A stretch of 64,000 bases of DNA from Variovorax sp. DXTD-1 (GCF_003984625.1 NZ_RWKH01000010.1:124001-188000); one strand, 5' to 3'; positions 11,188-20,620 are shown, numbered from the stretch's first letter. The notes: generated from the sequence alone by a model not told the origin. Program-made: numbers and translations.

Positions 11188-12468
11188 TCAGTCGTTTCCG
11201 GTAAACACCGTCAACACCCCCGTATACCCATACAGGTGATGCCGGGCAATCTCCCCCGCCGCAAAGAAGCCCACCAGCGGCACGTCGCCCAGCGCGTGCC
11301 GCACGATCTGCAGTTCGGCGCCCGGTGCGCCGAAATGCGGCCCGCCGCGCCCCGAGCAACTCACGTACACGGCGCCGGCAATGCGGCGCGCCGGGTGCGG
11401 GGCTGCTTCGGCCTCTCCGGCCGCCACGGCGCGCGCGGTGGCCAGGGTCTGTTCTTCGGGCTCCAGTTCTTCGCGGATTTCAGCGCAGATGCGCATCAGG
11501 TCGGCGCGCGCGGCCTGTGCATTGCGCCGGCAGAAGGTCAGGCGCATGCCGGCCTCGGCCACGTCGGCAATGGCGATGCCGCGGCGCGTGGGGTCCAGGC
11601 CGATGATGTGGCGCACCAGCACGTCGGCGCCGAGGTCGCCGGTGCGGCGGATGCCATCGCTGCCGGCATCGGCCAGGCCCACCAGGGTGGCGCGCACGGC
11701 ATCGATGGCTTCCTGCGGGCGCTCGAGCGACACCTGCAGGTCGGCCAGCAGCACGTCGAGCGCGGGTTCGCCATCGAGCTTGAGCAGCAGATTGCCGTCG
11801 GCTTCGGTGATCTCGCGCTCGCGGCCCGCGCCCGAGCGCAGGGGCTGGCAACCTTGCGTGACACGCGACACCAGCCGCACGCCTTCGCCGAACACCACGC
11901 CCGACAAGCCGCCCGAGAACACGCCGCCTGCGGCGCCGTGCCCGCGAATGTTGCCGTTGCCGCCCACCGCGAACTGCAACGCGCCCGCGCGGCCCGACGA
12001 GAGCCCGCCGAACAGATAGCCGGTGTCGGTGCGGCCGGCCATTTCGCCGATCAACTCGGTCAGGTCGGGGGTGGCGGGGTCGGCATGCACCAGCGCCGTG
12101 TGGGCCTCGAAGCCGCTCATTTCCGAATTGCCCAAGGGCGCCACGCCGGAGAACACACGGTATTGGTCGCTCGGCAGCGCGCAGAGCATCAGGCTCAGGC
12201 CGGGCTCGTCGAAGTATTCGGCGTTGTTGGCCGACACGCCGATGCCGACCGTGCCCGACCAGTCGGTGACCTCGGGAAGCTCCGCGCTCAGGTGGTCGAG
12301 GATGTCTTGCGCATCCGACGCGTAGTGGTCGGTGATGTAGAGCAACCCGAGCGTCGGCGATGACGCGTAGTCAGGCAGCGCCATCTGGGCGCGCAACTGG
12401 GCCAGCACGAGGCCGGCCGCCATGCGCCATTGCGGGTGGGTGGCGTGACCGGAAGGAAACAGCTTCAT
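11188..12468 (-). CDS. FIST N- and C-domain protein
   Basis: FIST domains are thought to bind small ligands, possibly amino acids, in signal transduction; function here unknown. 426 residues from ATG 12468, the start of recognisable sequence (MKLFPSGHATHPQW). The N-terminal half contains LGLLYITDHYA and VGIGVSANNAEYFDEPGLSLML; the C-terminal half GAVYVSCSGRGGPHFGAPGAELQIV and PLVGFFAAGEIARHHLYGYTGVLTVF, which is the FIST_C signature. No output domain is present, so it is a stand-alone sensor. Converges on dadA with 16 bases between. Confidence 0.8.
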   Translation of the reverse strand: MKLFPSGHATHPQWRMAAGLVLAQLRAQMALPDYASSPTLGLLYITDHYASDAQDILDHLSAELPEVTDWSGTVGIGVSANNAEYFDEPGLSLMLCALPSDQYRVFSGVAPLGNSEMSGFEAHTALVHADPATPDLTELIGEMAGRTDTGYLFGGLSSGRAGALQFAVGGNGNIRGHGAAGGVFSGGLSGVVFGEGVRLVSRVTQGCQPLRSGAGREREITEADGNLLLKLDGEPALDVLLADLQVSLERPQEAIDAVRATLVGLADAGSDGIRRTGDLGADVLVRHIIGLDPTRRGIAIADVAEAGMRLTFCRRNAQAARADLMRICAEIREELEPEEQTLATARAVAAGEAEAAPHPARRIAGAVYVSCSGRGGPHFGAPGAELQIVRHALGDVPLVGFFAAGEIARHHLYGYTGVLTVFTGND

Positions 12469-12517
12469 GATGCGTGCCAACCCGTTCTCTTCAAAGAATA
12501 TATGTGTGTGTCTGGTG

Positions 12518-13264
12518 TCAGCGCCGGCCGGTCGTTCGTTTGCGCGCGGCGGTTGGCGCCTTCTTCTTGGCGGCCGGCGCTGCCGCTGCCTTCCTGGCAG
12601 CAGGCTTCGAAGCCGCAGCCGGCTTACCCATGGCCTTTTCCACGGCGTCGGCCAGCGGCTGGGCCATGGCAGGCACCTTGAGCTGGGCCGCATCCTGCAG
12701 CGCCGAACTGGCGATCTGCTGAAACTGTTCGGTCAGCGAGCCCCACCATTGCATCGGATCGACCACGCCGCCGTCGCCACCCGGCCCGTAAACGGGCGAG
12801 GGCGAGGCCGGCTTGCTGCGCGATTTTTTTGCGGGCGCCGGGGTTTCCTCGGACTCGGCCTCTGGCTCAACCGACGCAGCCTCCACCGGTGAGGGCGCAG
12901 GCGCGGAAGCAGGCGCCATGGCGGCCGCCTGCTTGGTGAATGCGCTGGCGATATCTTCCATGCGCACGTTCATGCCGCGCAAGGTCGAAAGTGTCATCTT
13001 TTGCACCTCGAGCGCCTGGATGGTCGCCTTGAGCGCATGGCCGTTCTGCTCCAGCCAATATTGCACTGTCTTGAGCTCCTGGATGCGCTTGTCGACTTCT
13101 TCCACGCTGAGCGTGGGCGCCACCCAGCTCGCAAAGCTCGGCAAGCCGGGCACCGCAGCCGTGGCGCCTCCCGATCCGGCGGCGGCACCGCCTGCGAGGT
13201 TCTTCAGAAAGTCGAATCCGGGGACAAATTGACTGAAGTCAAAAGGCTGGCTGGCGTTGCTCAT
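12518..13264 (-). CDS. phaM: PHA granule regulatory protein (PhaM family)
   Basis: 248 residues. The N-terminal half has FVPGFDFLKNL and WVAPTLSVEEVDKRIQELKTVQYWLEQN, followed by IQALEVQKMTLSTLRGMNV, characteristic of PhaM of polyhydroxybutyrate-forming betaproteobacteria. PhaM binds DNA and PHB synthase, activates the synthase and tethers granules to the nucleoid. The C-terminus is an Ala/Lys/Pro tail (PAAKKKAPTAARKRT) like histone H1, suitable for DNA binding. Family knowledge comes from Ralstonia eutropha; presence implies PHB storage in this organism. Confidence 0.82.
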   Translation of the reverse strand: MSNASQPFDFSQFVPGFDFLKNLAGGAAAGSGGATAAVPGLPSFASWVAPTLSVEEVDKRIQELKTVQYWLEQNGHALKATIQALEVQKMTLSTLRGMNVRMEDIASAFTKQAAAMAPASAPAPSPVEAASVEPEAESEETPAPAKKSRSKPASPSPVYGPGGDGGVVDPMQWWGSLTEQFQQIASSALQDAAQLKVPAMAQPLADAVEKAMGKPAAASKPAARKAAAAPAAKKKAPTAARKRTTGRR

Positions 13265-13361
13265 GCAGGGGTCTCCGGGTTGGGTTTTCTTGTGATGCCA
13301 GCTTACTCCAACGCCCAGGCAATTTGGGCCTGCGGCCCTCGCGTTTACCTGCCCGGAACTG

Positions 13362-14777
13362 TCAAAGCTCCGCGCGAACCTTGCTGAACACTTTCCAGAA
13401 CGCGGCGTCCTGCGAGGTCGCGAAGTTGATGCGCATCATCGTGCTCGGCGGCCTCCGCGCATGGAACAGCGAACCCGGCGCAAGCAGGTAGCCCTGATCG
13501 AGCATGCGCTGCGTGAGCGCGTCGGTGTCCACGCCGGTATCGACCCAGCCGAACAGGCCCGCGGGCTCCGAGGCGAAGGTGCAGCCATGCGCCATGGCCA
13601 GCTTGACCGCGCGGCTGCGCGCACCGTCGAGCCGGATGCGTATGCGATCGGCATGCCGGCGCAGTTGCCCTTGGTCGATGCACCACGACAGCGCCCGCTC
13701 GAACAGCGTGGGCGTGGTCAGCGTGGCCAGCAGCTTGGTTTCGAGCAGCCGCTCCTTCAGCTCCGGCGAAGCGGCGAGAAAACCGATGCGCCAATTGGGC
13801 GCGAGGATCTTTGCGAACCCGCTGACGTAGATGGTGCGCTGCAGCCCGTCGAGCGCGCTGAGCCGCGTGGCGTGCTCGGGCGCGAGATGGCTGTAGGTGT
13901 CGTCTTCAACGATGTGAAAGTCGTGCTCGTTGGCCAGCTTCAGCACGCGGTGCGCGCTGCCCGGCGTCAGGCTGTAGCCTGTGGGGTTGTGCAGCACGCT
14001 CACACTCACGAAGAGCTTGGGGCTGTGCAGCGCGCAGTACTGCGCCATCACTTCCAGGTCGGGTCCGTCGGCGCGGCGCGGCACCGGCAGGATGCGCATG
14101 CCCAGCGCCTCAAGCCGCGCGAATTCGAGCGCCCACCCAGGCTCCTCCACCATGACCGGATCGCCCGCGCGCAGCAGCGTGCGGCTCACGATGTCCAGCG
14201 CATGCGTGGCGCCCACGGTCGTCACGATCTGGTCGGGCGCGGCCGGTACGTTGATGCCCACGAGCTTGTTCGACAGGCTGCGGCGCAGCGCCGCGTCGCC
14301 GGAGGGTTCGCCGTACTGGAGCGACAGCTCCTGCAGCGCGGCTGTATTGGTCATGCGGCGCACCGCGGTCGGCATGAAGGTCGACGACATCCAGTCCGGC
14401 GGAAACACGCCCATGCCCGGCTGCGGCTTGTCGCTCGGCCTGTGGAACATGCTGCGGATGAGCGAACTCGCGTCGGCCGGTACACGCGACGCCATCATCT
14501 GCGCCACCATGGGCGCCGCATTGGCCGGGCGGCCCTCCGGCGCGGGCGCCGCATCGCGCACGTAGAAGCCGCGCTGCCGGCGGGCCTCGACCAGGCCCTG
14601 CGCCAGCAGCTGGTCGTAGGCGGCCACCACCGTGTAGGGGCTCACGCCCTGCTGGCGCGCGCATTCGCGCACCGAGGGCAGGCGCGCGCCGGGCGGCAGC
14701 AGCCGGGTGCGAATGCGCTCCGCCAGCCGGTCGGCCAATTGCCCTGTGAGCGACTGGGTGGAGGTTCGTGTCAGCAT
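13362..14777 (-). CDS. MocR-type transcriptional regulator (GntR HTH plus aminotransferase fold)
   Basis: 471 residues from ATG 14777. An N-terminal winged helix (about 1-75; ARLPSVRECARQQGVSPYTVVAAYDQL) is joined to a class I aminotransferase-like domain with SVLHNPTGYSL and a PLP-lysine region YVSGFAKILAPNWRIGFL. MocR regulators bind PLP or amino-PLP and usually control the divergent neighbour. Here that is a LysE-type exporter 103 bases away, with three matching half-sites between them. The longer upstream frame runs across the operator and is not used. Confidence 0.88.
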   Translation of the reverse strand: MLTRTSTQSLTGQLADRLAERIRTRLLPPGARLPSVRECARQQGVSPYTVVAAYDQLLAQGLVEARRQRGFYVRDAAPAPEGRPANAAPMVAQMMASRVPADASSLIRSMFHRPSDKPQPGMGVFPPDWMSSTFMPTAVRRMTNTAALQELSLQYGEPSGDAALRRSLSNKLVGINVPAAPDQIVTTVGATHALDIVSRTLLRAGDPVMVEEPGWALEFARLEALGMRILPVPRRADGPDLEVMAQYCALHSPKLFVSVSVLHNPTGYSLTPGSAHRVLKLANEHDFHIVEDDTYSHLAPEHATRLSALDGLQRTIYVSGFAKILAPNWRIGFLAASPELKERLLETKLLATLTTPTLFERALSWCIDQGQLRRHADRIRIRLDGARSRAVKLAMAHGCTFASEPAGLFGWVDTGVDTDALTQRMLDQGYLLAPGSLFHARRPPSTMMRINFATSQDAAFWKVFSKVRAEL

Positions 14778-14807
14778 CGGCGTTGCGCTTCTGTGTCGAA
14801 TGGCAGG

Positions 14808-14857
14808 CCAATACAGTTTTCGAATATGTTCGATCAACTGTATTGGAACTGTAATGG
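14808..14857. promoter_or_regulatory. Probable MocR operator: one inverted and two direct half-sites
   Basis: CCAATACAGT at 14808-14817 is the exact reverse complement of ACTGTATTGG at 14837-14846, and a near-copy ACTGTAATGG follows at 14848-14857, exactly 11 bases further in the same orientation. Direct repeats one helical turn apart between divergent genes are typical of MocR binding sites. Confidence 0.7.
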
Positions 14858-14880
14858 TCCCAAAGTTTAGAGTGTATGCA

Positions 14881-15480
14881 ATGAACTGGCAAGAATTCAC
14901 CGCGCTGCTGGTGCTGGCCACGGCGATGAGCTTCTCGCCCGGTCCCAACACCACGCTCTCCACCGCCCTGGCCGCCAACGGCGGCTTGCCACGCGCCATG
15001 CGTTTCGTGGTCGCGGTTCCCGTGGGCTGGACGCTGCTGCTCGTGCTGTGCGCGGCCGGCATCGGCGCGCTGGTGGTGGCCGTGCCATCGCTGCGCCTGG
15101 CCATCAAGGCGCTCGGCGTGGGCTACCTGCTGTGGCTCGCCTACAAGCTGAGCGGCAGCGCCACGCTCGGCCGTGCGGACAGCGCCAGCCTCCACATCGG
15201 TTTTGTCCAAGGCGTGATGCTGCAGTTCGTCAACATCAAGGCGTGGCTGCTCGCGCTCACGTTGGTGGCCGGCTGGATTGCGGGACAGCCCAATGCGCTC
15301 GGCCGCTTCGCCATCGTCGCTCCGGTGATGCTGGTCTACGCCTTCACCAGCAACTTCACCTATGCACTGGTCGGCGCGCTGCTGCGCGAATGGCTGTCCA
15401 AAGGCAAGCGCCTGCTGTGGTTCAACCGCGCGATGGGGCTGGTGCTGGTGCTCACGGCCTGGTGGATGCTGAGCGTATGA
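14881..15480 (+). CDS. LysE/RhtB-family amino acid exporter
   Basis: 199-residue inner-membrane protein with about six hydrophobic segments and the family motif FSPGPNTTLSTALAANGG near the N-terminus. These proteins export amino acids or analogues with proton exchange. ATG 14881 is chosen because it begins at the first transmembrane segment, downstream of the MocR half-sites. The stop overlaps the next start (ATGA), so the EamA permease is coupled. Probable target of the divergent MocR regulator. Confidence 0.87.
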   Translation: MNWQEFTALLVLATAMSFSPGPNTTLSTALAANGGLPRAMRFVVAVPVGWTLLLVLCAAGIGALVVAVPSLRLAIKALGVGYLLWLAYKLSGSATLGRADSASLHIGFVQGVMLQFVNIKAWLLALTLVAGWIAGQPNALGRFAIVAPVMLVYAFTSNFTYALVGALLREWLSKGKRLLWFNRAMGLVLVLTAWWMLSV

Positions 15481-16433
15481 CCGGCCGACTCACGATCAAG
15501 GACGAAACCATGGGCATGTGGCTGAGCGTGATCGGCGTGGCGCTTTTCGCCGTCACCCTGCCGATGACGCGTCTGGCCACCGGCACGCAAGACGCGCCGC
15601 AGCTTTCGCCGTGGTTCGTCACACTGGGCCGCGCCGCGTTGGCCGGCATCCTCTCGACCATTTTCCTGCTGGCCACGCGTTCGCCCCGGCCCGCGCCGCA
15701 CCAGTGGAAGCCGCTCGGCATGGCGGTGCTCGGCAATGTGATTGGCTATCCGTTGCTGCTGGGCTATGCCCTGCGCGTGGTCACGGCCAGCCATGCGGCC
15801 GTGGTCACCGCGCTGCTGCCGCTGGTGACCGCCGCGGTCGCAGCCCTGGTGCTGCACCAGCGCGCGCGGCTCGGCTTCTGGCTGTGCGCCATTGCAGGCA
15901 GCGTGCTGGTGGTGCTGTTCTCGCTGCTGCGCGCAAGCCAGAACGGCCACGGCTTCGGTTTCGAATGGGCCGACCTGCTGCTGGTCGGCGCGGTCATCGC
16001 GGCTTCGTTCGGCTACATCTACGGCGCGCAGGTCACGCCATCGCTCGGCGCGGAGCGCGTGATCTGCTGGGTGTGCGTGATGGCGCTGCCGGTCACCCTG
16101 CCGGCCACATTTGCCTTGTGGCCGCAGGAACCCATCGCCACCACGGCCTGGGCGGGCTTCGTCTACGTCGGCGTGTTCTCGATGTGGATCGGCTTCTTCG
16201 CCTGGTACCGGGGCCTTGCAATGGGTGGTGCGCTGCGCGTGAGCCAGACCCAGCTGCTGCAGCCGTTTTTGTCCATACTTGCCTCCATTCCGTTGCTGGG
16301 CGAGCCGCTCGATGTGGTCACTCTGGGCTTTGCCGGCGCAGTGGTCTGCACCGTGGTGCTCGGCAAGCGCCTCTCCCAGCCGCAGCCCGCTCCTGCCGTT
16401 TCGCCGCACCCTGCGCGCGCCGAACAATCCTGA
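15477..16433 (+). CDS. EamA/DMT-family permease
   Basis: 318 residues with about ten hydrophobic segments and the internal duplication typical of EamA transporters. The C-terminal repeat has VYVGVFSMWIGFFAWYRGLAMGG and QLLQPFLSILASIPLLGEPL. ATG 15477 overlaps the preceding stop; an internal ATG at 15510 is a possible alternative. Substrate unknown; the neighbouring genes suggest amino acids or their derivatives. Confidence 0.85.
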   Translation: MTGRLTIKDETMGMWLSVIGVALFAVTLPMTRLATGTQDAPQLSPWFVTLGRAALAGILSTIFLLATRSPRPAPHQWKPLGMAVLGNVIGYPLLLGYALRVVTASHAAVVTALLPLVTAAVAALVLHQRARLGFWLCAIAGSVLVVLFSLLRASQNGHGFGFEWADLLLVGAVIAASFGYIYGAQVTPSLGAERVICWVCVMALPVTLPATFALWPQEPIATTAWAGFVYVGVFSMWIGFFAWYRGLAMGGALRVSQTQLLQPFLSILASIPLLGEPLDVVTLGFAGAVVCTVVLGKRLSQPQPAPAVSPHPARAEQS

Positions 16434-16470
16434 CATTCGCCCCTCACCCCACCCGCCTGAAAGAAGAACC

Positions 16471-17673
16471 ATGAACTGGAAACTCGCCGCCCGCGCCGCC
16501 AAGATGAACCCGTCGGTGCTGCGCGAAATCCTCAAGGTCACCGAGCGCCCCGGCATCATCAGCCTGGCCGGAGGCCTGCCCTCGCCCAAGACCTTTCCGA
16601 TCCAGGCCTTTGCCGACGCCTGCGCCGAGCTGCTGCACAAGGACGGCCAGGCGGCCCTGCAATACGCCGCGAGCGAAGGCTATGCGCCGCTGCGCCAGGC
16701 CGTGGCCGACATGCTGCCGTGGAACGTCGATCCCGCGCAGGTGCTCATCACCACCGGTTCGCAGCAGGGCCTGGACCTTGTCGCCAAGGTGCTGCTCGAC
16801 CCGGGCAGCAAGGTGCTGGTCGAAACGCCCACCTACCTTGGCGCGCTGCAGGCCTTCGGTCCGATGGAGCCTGAACCTGTGAGCGTGGCAAGCGATGACG
16901 ACGGCGTGATCGTCGAAGACCTGGTGGCCAAGGCGAAGGATGCCCGCTTCATCTACCTGCTGCCCAATTTCCAGAATCCCACCGGCCGCACCATGACCGA
17001 AGAGCGCCGCGCCGCCGTCTCCGCCGCGGCCGCTGCTGCGGGCCTGCCGATCGTCGAGGACAACCCCTACGGTGAACTGTGGTTCGACGAAGCGCCGCCG
17101 CTGCCGCTGACCGCGCGCAACCCTGAAGGCTGCATCTATCTCGGTTCGTTCTCGAAGGTGCTGGCTCCCGGCCTGCGCCTGGGCTTCCTGGTCGCACCCA
17201 AGGCCATCTATCCCAAGCTGCTGCAGGCCAAGCAGGCGGTCGACCTGCACACGCCCATCTTCACGCAGCGCATGGTTTCGGCGGTGATGAAAGACAACTT
17301 CCTCGACAGCCACGTGCCCACCATCCGCGCGCTCTACAAGCGCCAGCGCGACGCGATGATCGCCGCCCTCAAGCGCGAGATGGCTGGCCTGGACGTGAAG
17401 TTCAACGCGCCCAAGGGCGGCATGTTCCTGTGGGCGCGCATGCCCGAGGGCATCGACACGGTGGCACTGCTGCCCAAGGCGGTGGAGCGCAACGTGGCCT
17501 TCGTTCCGGGCGCGCCGTTCTACGCGGGGCAAGGCGATCCGCGCACGCTGCGCCTGTCGTTCGTCACGGCCAGCGTCGAAGAGATCGATGTCGCCATCGC
17601 CGCGCTGGCCTTGACGCTGCGCGAAGAGCTGGCGCTGCTGGCCGAACGCAAGCTCGCGCCCGAACCCGCCTGA
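16471..17673 (+). CDS. PLP-dependent class I/II aminotransferase (2-aminoadipate aminotransferase-like)
   Basis: 400-residue enzyme; transfers an amino group from an amino acid to a 2-oxo acid. GLPSPKTFP near residue 35, LLPNFQNPTGRTM around 163-175, EDNPYGELWF around 196-205 and the PLP-binding K229 in GSFSKVLAPGLRLG are visible. The sequence type is LysN/ARO8-like, with a broad range including 2-aminoadipate and aromatic or branched amino acids. ATG 16471 follows the purine-rich AAGAAGAA. Follows the EamA permease by 37 bases. Confidence 0.87.
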   Translation: MNWKLAARAAKMNPSVLREILKVTERPGIISLAGGLPSPKTFPIQAFADACAELLHKDGQAALQYAASEGYAPLRQAVADMLPWNVDPAQVLITTGSQQGLDLVAKVLLDPGSKVLVETPTYLGALQAFGPMEPEPVSVASDDDGVIVEDLVAKAKDARFIYLLPNFQNPTGRTMTEERRAAVSAAAAAAGLPIVEDNPYGELWFDEAPPLPLTARNPEGCIYLGSFSKVLAPGLRLGFLVAPKAIYPKLLQAKQAVDLHTPIFTQRMVSAVMKDNFLDSHVPTIRALYKRQRDAMIAALKREMAGLDVKFNAPKGGMFLWARMPEGIDTVALLPKAVERNVAFVPGAPFYAGQGDPRTLRLSFVTASVEEIDVAIAALALTLREELALLAERKLAPEPA

Positions 17674-17706
17674 GCCGCGATAGACGCCATACAGAAAGGT
17701 ACCACC

Positions 17707-18333
17707 ATGCACATCGCCATACTGACCTTCGACGGCTTCAACGAACTCGATTCGCTGGTGGCGCTCGGGGTGCTCAACCGCATCAAGAAGCCGGGCTGGC
17801 GCGTGACGCTGTCCGCGCCCAGCGCCACGGTCACCTCGATGAACGGCGTCACCGTGCATGCGAGCTCCACGCTCGAGGCCGCCACCGAGGCCGAGGCGGT
17901 GCTCGTCGGCAGCGGCATCCGCACGCGGGAGATCGCGGCCGATCCCGCCATCATGGGCGTGCTGCGCCGGCTCGACGGCAAGCGGCAGCTGATCGGCGCG
18001 CAATGCTCGGGCACCCTGCTGCTCGCCAAGCTGGGCCTGCTGGGCGCAGTGCCGGCGTGCACCGACCTCACGACCAAGCCGTGGGTGCAGGAGGCTGGCG
18101 TCGAGGTGCTCAACCAGCCCTTCTTCGCGAGCGGCAATGTGGCCACCGCCGGCGGATGCCTGTCGGCGCCCTACCTCGCGGCCTGGCTCATCGCGCGCAG
18201 CGAAGGCGTCGAGGCTGCGAAGGGCGCATTGCACTATGTCGCGCCGGTCGGCGAGAAGGACGACTACGTCGCGCGAGCCATGCGCAACATCGAGCCTTAC
18301 CTCCCTCAGGTTGCGGCAGCCGCGGCCGCCTGA
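17707..18333 (+). CDS. DJ-1/PfpI-family protein
   Basis: 208 residues of the glutamine amidotransferase-like fold. The nucleophile-elbow cysteine is C100 in GAQCSGTLLLA. It begins MHIAILTFDGFNELDSL, which is typical of ThiJ/PfpI members related to isonitrile hydratase-type enzymes. Such proteins may act as hydratases, deglycases or stress proteins; the substrate is not deducible. Same strand and close spacing as its neighbours. Confidence 0.82.
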   Translation: MHIAILTFDGFNELDSLVALGVLNRIKKPGWRVTLSAPSATVTSMNGVTVHASSTLEAATEAEAVLVGSGIRTREIAADPAIMGVLRRLDGKRQLIGAQCSGTLLLAKLGLLGAVPACTDLTTKPWVQEAGVEVLNQPFFASGNVATAGGCLSAPYLAAWLIARSEGVEAAKGALHYVAPVGEKDDYVARAMRNIEPYLPQVAAAAAA

Positions 18334-18358
18334 AAGAAGAAGCATTGCAGGTCACGCC

Positions 18359-19033
18359 ATGATCAGCCTCGCCACGCTCGCGCTCTTCCTCCTGGCCGTG
18401 CTCGCGCTGTTCCTGTCGCCCGGGCCGAACATGGCCTTCGTGCTTTCGCACGGCGTGGCGCACGGGCCGCGCGGCGGGTTTGCGGCGGCGCTCGGCATTT
18501 CGTCGGCCGACCTGGTGCACACGCTCTTTGCCGCCACCGGCGTGACGGCGCTGGTCGCAGCATGGCCGCCTTCCTTCGACCTGCTGCGCTATGCGGGCGC
18601 GCTGTACCTGCTGTGGCTGGCAGTGCAGTCCTTGCGCAGCAACAACGGCAGCTTGCCCGGCGGCACACGCGCGCAGCCCTCCGCCTTCGGGCGCATCGTG
18701 CGCATGGCCTTTTTCAACAACCTGGTCAATCCGAAGGCGCTGCTGTTCTTCATGGTGTTCCTGCCGCAGTTTGTCGACCCGGCGCGCGGCAGCGTGCCCT
18801 TGCAACTGGTGCAGCTCGGCGTCATGCTCTCGGCTGCCGCGCTCGCATTCAACACGCTGCTCGGCGCATGCAGCGGGCAGGTCGGCCGCTGGCTGCAGCG
18901 CCGCCCGGGGGCTGAAAGATTCCAGCGCGGACTTCTGGCACTGGTGATGGTCGGCCTGGCAATCCGCCTGCTGCTGCTCGACCGTCCTTCCATGCCTTCT
19001 GCCCTGTCCGCCACACCTGCTCAAGGAAGCTGA
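18359..19033 (+). CDS. LysE/RhtB-family amino acid exporter (second)
   Basis: 224 residues with about six membrane segments and the motif LSPGPNMAFVLSHGVAHGPRGG. NNLVNPKALLFFMVFLPQFVDP is the conserved cytoplasmic-side segment of RhtB-type exporters. ATG 18359 starts directly at the first membrane helix. One of three such exporters in this gene run. Confidence 0.87.
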   Translation: MISLATLALFLLAVLALFLSPGPNMAFVLSHGVAHGPRGGFAAALGISSADLVHTLFAATGVTALVAAWPPSFDLLRYAGALYLLWLAVQSLRSNNGSLPGGTRAQPSAFGRIVRMAFFNNLVNPKALLFFMVFLPQFVDPARGSVPLQLVQLGVMLSAAALAFNTLLGACSGQVGRWLQRRPGAERFQRGLLALVMVGLAIRLLLLDRPSMPSALSATPAQGS

Positions 19034-19038
19034 ACACC

Positions 19039-19680
19039 ATGCTCAACATCTGGGGCCGCATCAGTTCGATCAACGTGCGCAAAGTCGTCTGGTGCGCGCA
19101 GGAACTCGGGCTCGACTTTCAACGCACCGAAGCCGGCGGCCGTTTCGGCGTGGTGCAAACGCCCGAATACCTGGCGCTCAACCCGAACGCGATGGTGCCT
19201 ACCATCGACGACGGCGAAGGCAGCGAGCGCGTCACGCTCTGGGAATCGAACGTGATCGTGCGCTACCTGTGCGCCAAGCATTCGCACGGCAAGTTCTACC
19301 CGAGCGACCTGCCCGCGCGCTTCGACGCCGAGCGCTGGATGGACTGGCAGCAGACCACGCTCAACCGCGCGAGCCGCGATGCCTTCGTGCAGTGGGTGCG
19401 CACGGTGCCGGCCGAACGCGAGCCCACGCTCATCGCGGCGTCGGTTCATGCGAGCGAAGCGCTGTTCGCAATGCTCGATGCGCACCTTGCGCGCCAGCCC
19501 TTCATGGCGGGCGACCGCTTCACCATGGCCGACATTCCCATCGGCTGCGAGGCGCACCGCTGGTTCGGCCTGCCGCCGGCCGAATACCAGCGCCCCAGCT
19601 GGCCGAACCTCGAACGCTGGTACGGCGAACTCCTCTCCCGTCCGGGCACGCGCGGCGTGCTCGATCTCCCGCTCGAATGA
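19039..19680 (+). CDS. Glutathione S-transferase family protein
   Basis: 213 residues, full length for a cytosolic GST. The N-terminal thioredoxin-like domain has SSINVRKVVWCAQELGLDFQ, the cis-proline in NAMVPTI and LWESNVIVRYL, the glutathione-binding segment; the C-terminal domain is helical (FMAGDRFTMADI). Starts five bases after the exporter. Probably conjugates or removes an electrophilic compound made or exported by this cluster. Confidence 0.87.
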   Translation: MLNIWGRISSINVRKVVWCAQELGLDFQRTEAGGRFGVVQTPEYLALNPNAMVPTIDDGEGSERVTLWESNVIVRYLCAKHSHGKFYPSDLPARFDAERWMDWQQTTLNRASRDAFVQWVRTVPAEREPTLIAASVHASEALFAMLDAHLARQPFMAGDRFTMADIPIGCEAHRWFGLPPAEYQRPSWPNLERWYGELLSRPGTRGVLDLPLE

Positions 19681-19684
19681 CATC

Positions 19685-20608
19685 ATGAAACCCCGCCCGT
19701 TCAAACAAGTCGACGTCTTCACCGCAACGCCCTACCTCGGCAATCCGCTTGCCGTGGTGCTCGACGGCTCCGGTCTCGACGACACCGCCATGCAGCGCTT
19801 TGCGCAGTGGACCAACCTGTCGGAAACCACCTTCCTGCTGCCGCCTACCGAGCCCACGGCCGACTACCGCGTGCGCATCTTCACGCCGGGCGGCGAGCTG
19901 CCGTTCGCGGGCCACCCGACCATCGGCAGCTGCCATGCCTGGCTGCAGGCCGGCGGCAAGCCCAAGGCAGCGGGCCGTGTGGTGCAGCAATGCGCGGCGG
20001 GACTGGTGCCGCTGCGCCTGGAAGGCGAGCGCCTGGCTTTCTCGGCCCCGCCGCTCAAGCGCAGTGCGCCCAGCCCCACGCTGCTGGCCAAGGTGGCGGG
20101 CGCGCTGGGCCTGAAGGCGCAGCAGATCGTTGCGGCGCAGGTGCTGGACAACGGCCCGGTCTGGTTCGGCCTGCTGCTCAGCGATGCGGACACCGTGCTG
20201 CGGCTCGTGCCCGACCATCGCATGCTCAAGGAACTCGGCGTCAAGGCCGGCGTGGCGGGCGTGCCCGCGGCAGAGGGTTCGTCGATGCTCATCGGCCGGT
20301 CGAACCGCGAGGCGCGCGCCTTCGGCGGCAAGGCTCAGGCCGCAGAAGGCGACGGCCAGAAGATCGACCTGGAGGTGCGCGCTTTCGCAGCGCCCATCGG
20401 CGTCGAAGAAGACCCCGTCACCGGCAGCCTCAACGCCGGCCTTGCCGAATGGCTGATTGCCGACGGCCACATGCCCGCCCGCTATGTGGCCGCGCAGGGC
20501 CAGTGCCTCGGCCGCGCGGGGCGCGTGTACATCGAGCGCGACAGCGACGGCATGGTGTGGGTCGGCGGCGACGCCGTGACCTGCATCGACGGCCAGGTCA
20601 CGCTGTAG
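19685..20608 (+). CDS. PhzF-family isomerase/epimerase-like protein
   Basis: 307 residues of the diaminopimelate epimerase-like PhzF fold. The N-terminus KQVDVFTATPYLGNPLAVVLDG and SETTFLLPP (the conserved glutamate in the SET motif) are the family hallmarks; GGELPFAGHPTIGS and EEDPVTGSLNAGLAEWL follow. PhzF itself isomerises a dihydroanthranilate in phenazine synthesis, but most homologues outside phenazine clusters have unknown reactions, and no phenazine genes are here. Confidence 0.87.
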   Translation: MKPRPFKQVDVFTATPYLGNPLAVVLDGSGLDDTAMQRFAQWTNLSETTFLLPPTEPTADYRVRIFTPGGELPFAGHPTIGSCHAWLQAGGKPKAAGRVVQQCAAGLVPLRLEGERLAFSAPPLKRSAPSPTLLAKVAGALGLKAQQIVAAQVLDNGPVWFGLLLSDADTVLRLVPDHRMLKELGVKAGVAGVPAAEGSSMLIGRSNREARAFGGKAQAAEGDGQKIDLEVRAFAAPIGVEEDPVTGSLNAGLAEWLIADGHMPARYVAAQGQCLGRAGRVYIERDSDGMVWVGGDAVTCIDGQVTL

Positions 20609-20620
20609 GGGCGGGGCACC

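Noticed and set aside
11101..12363. 420-codon plus-strand frame opposite the FIST gene
   Set aside because: Antisense frame created by high GC; rich in Arg, His, Ala and Gly, with no domain. The FIST domains on the minus strand are clear.
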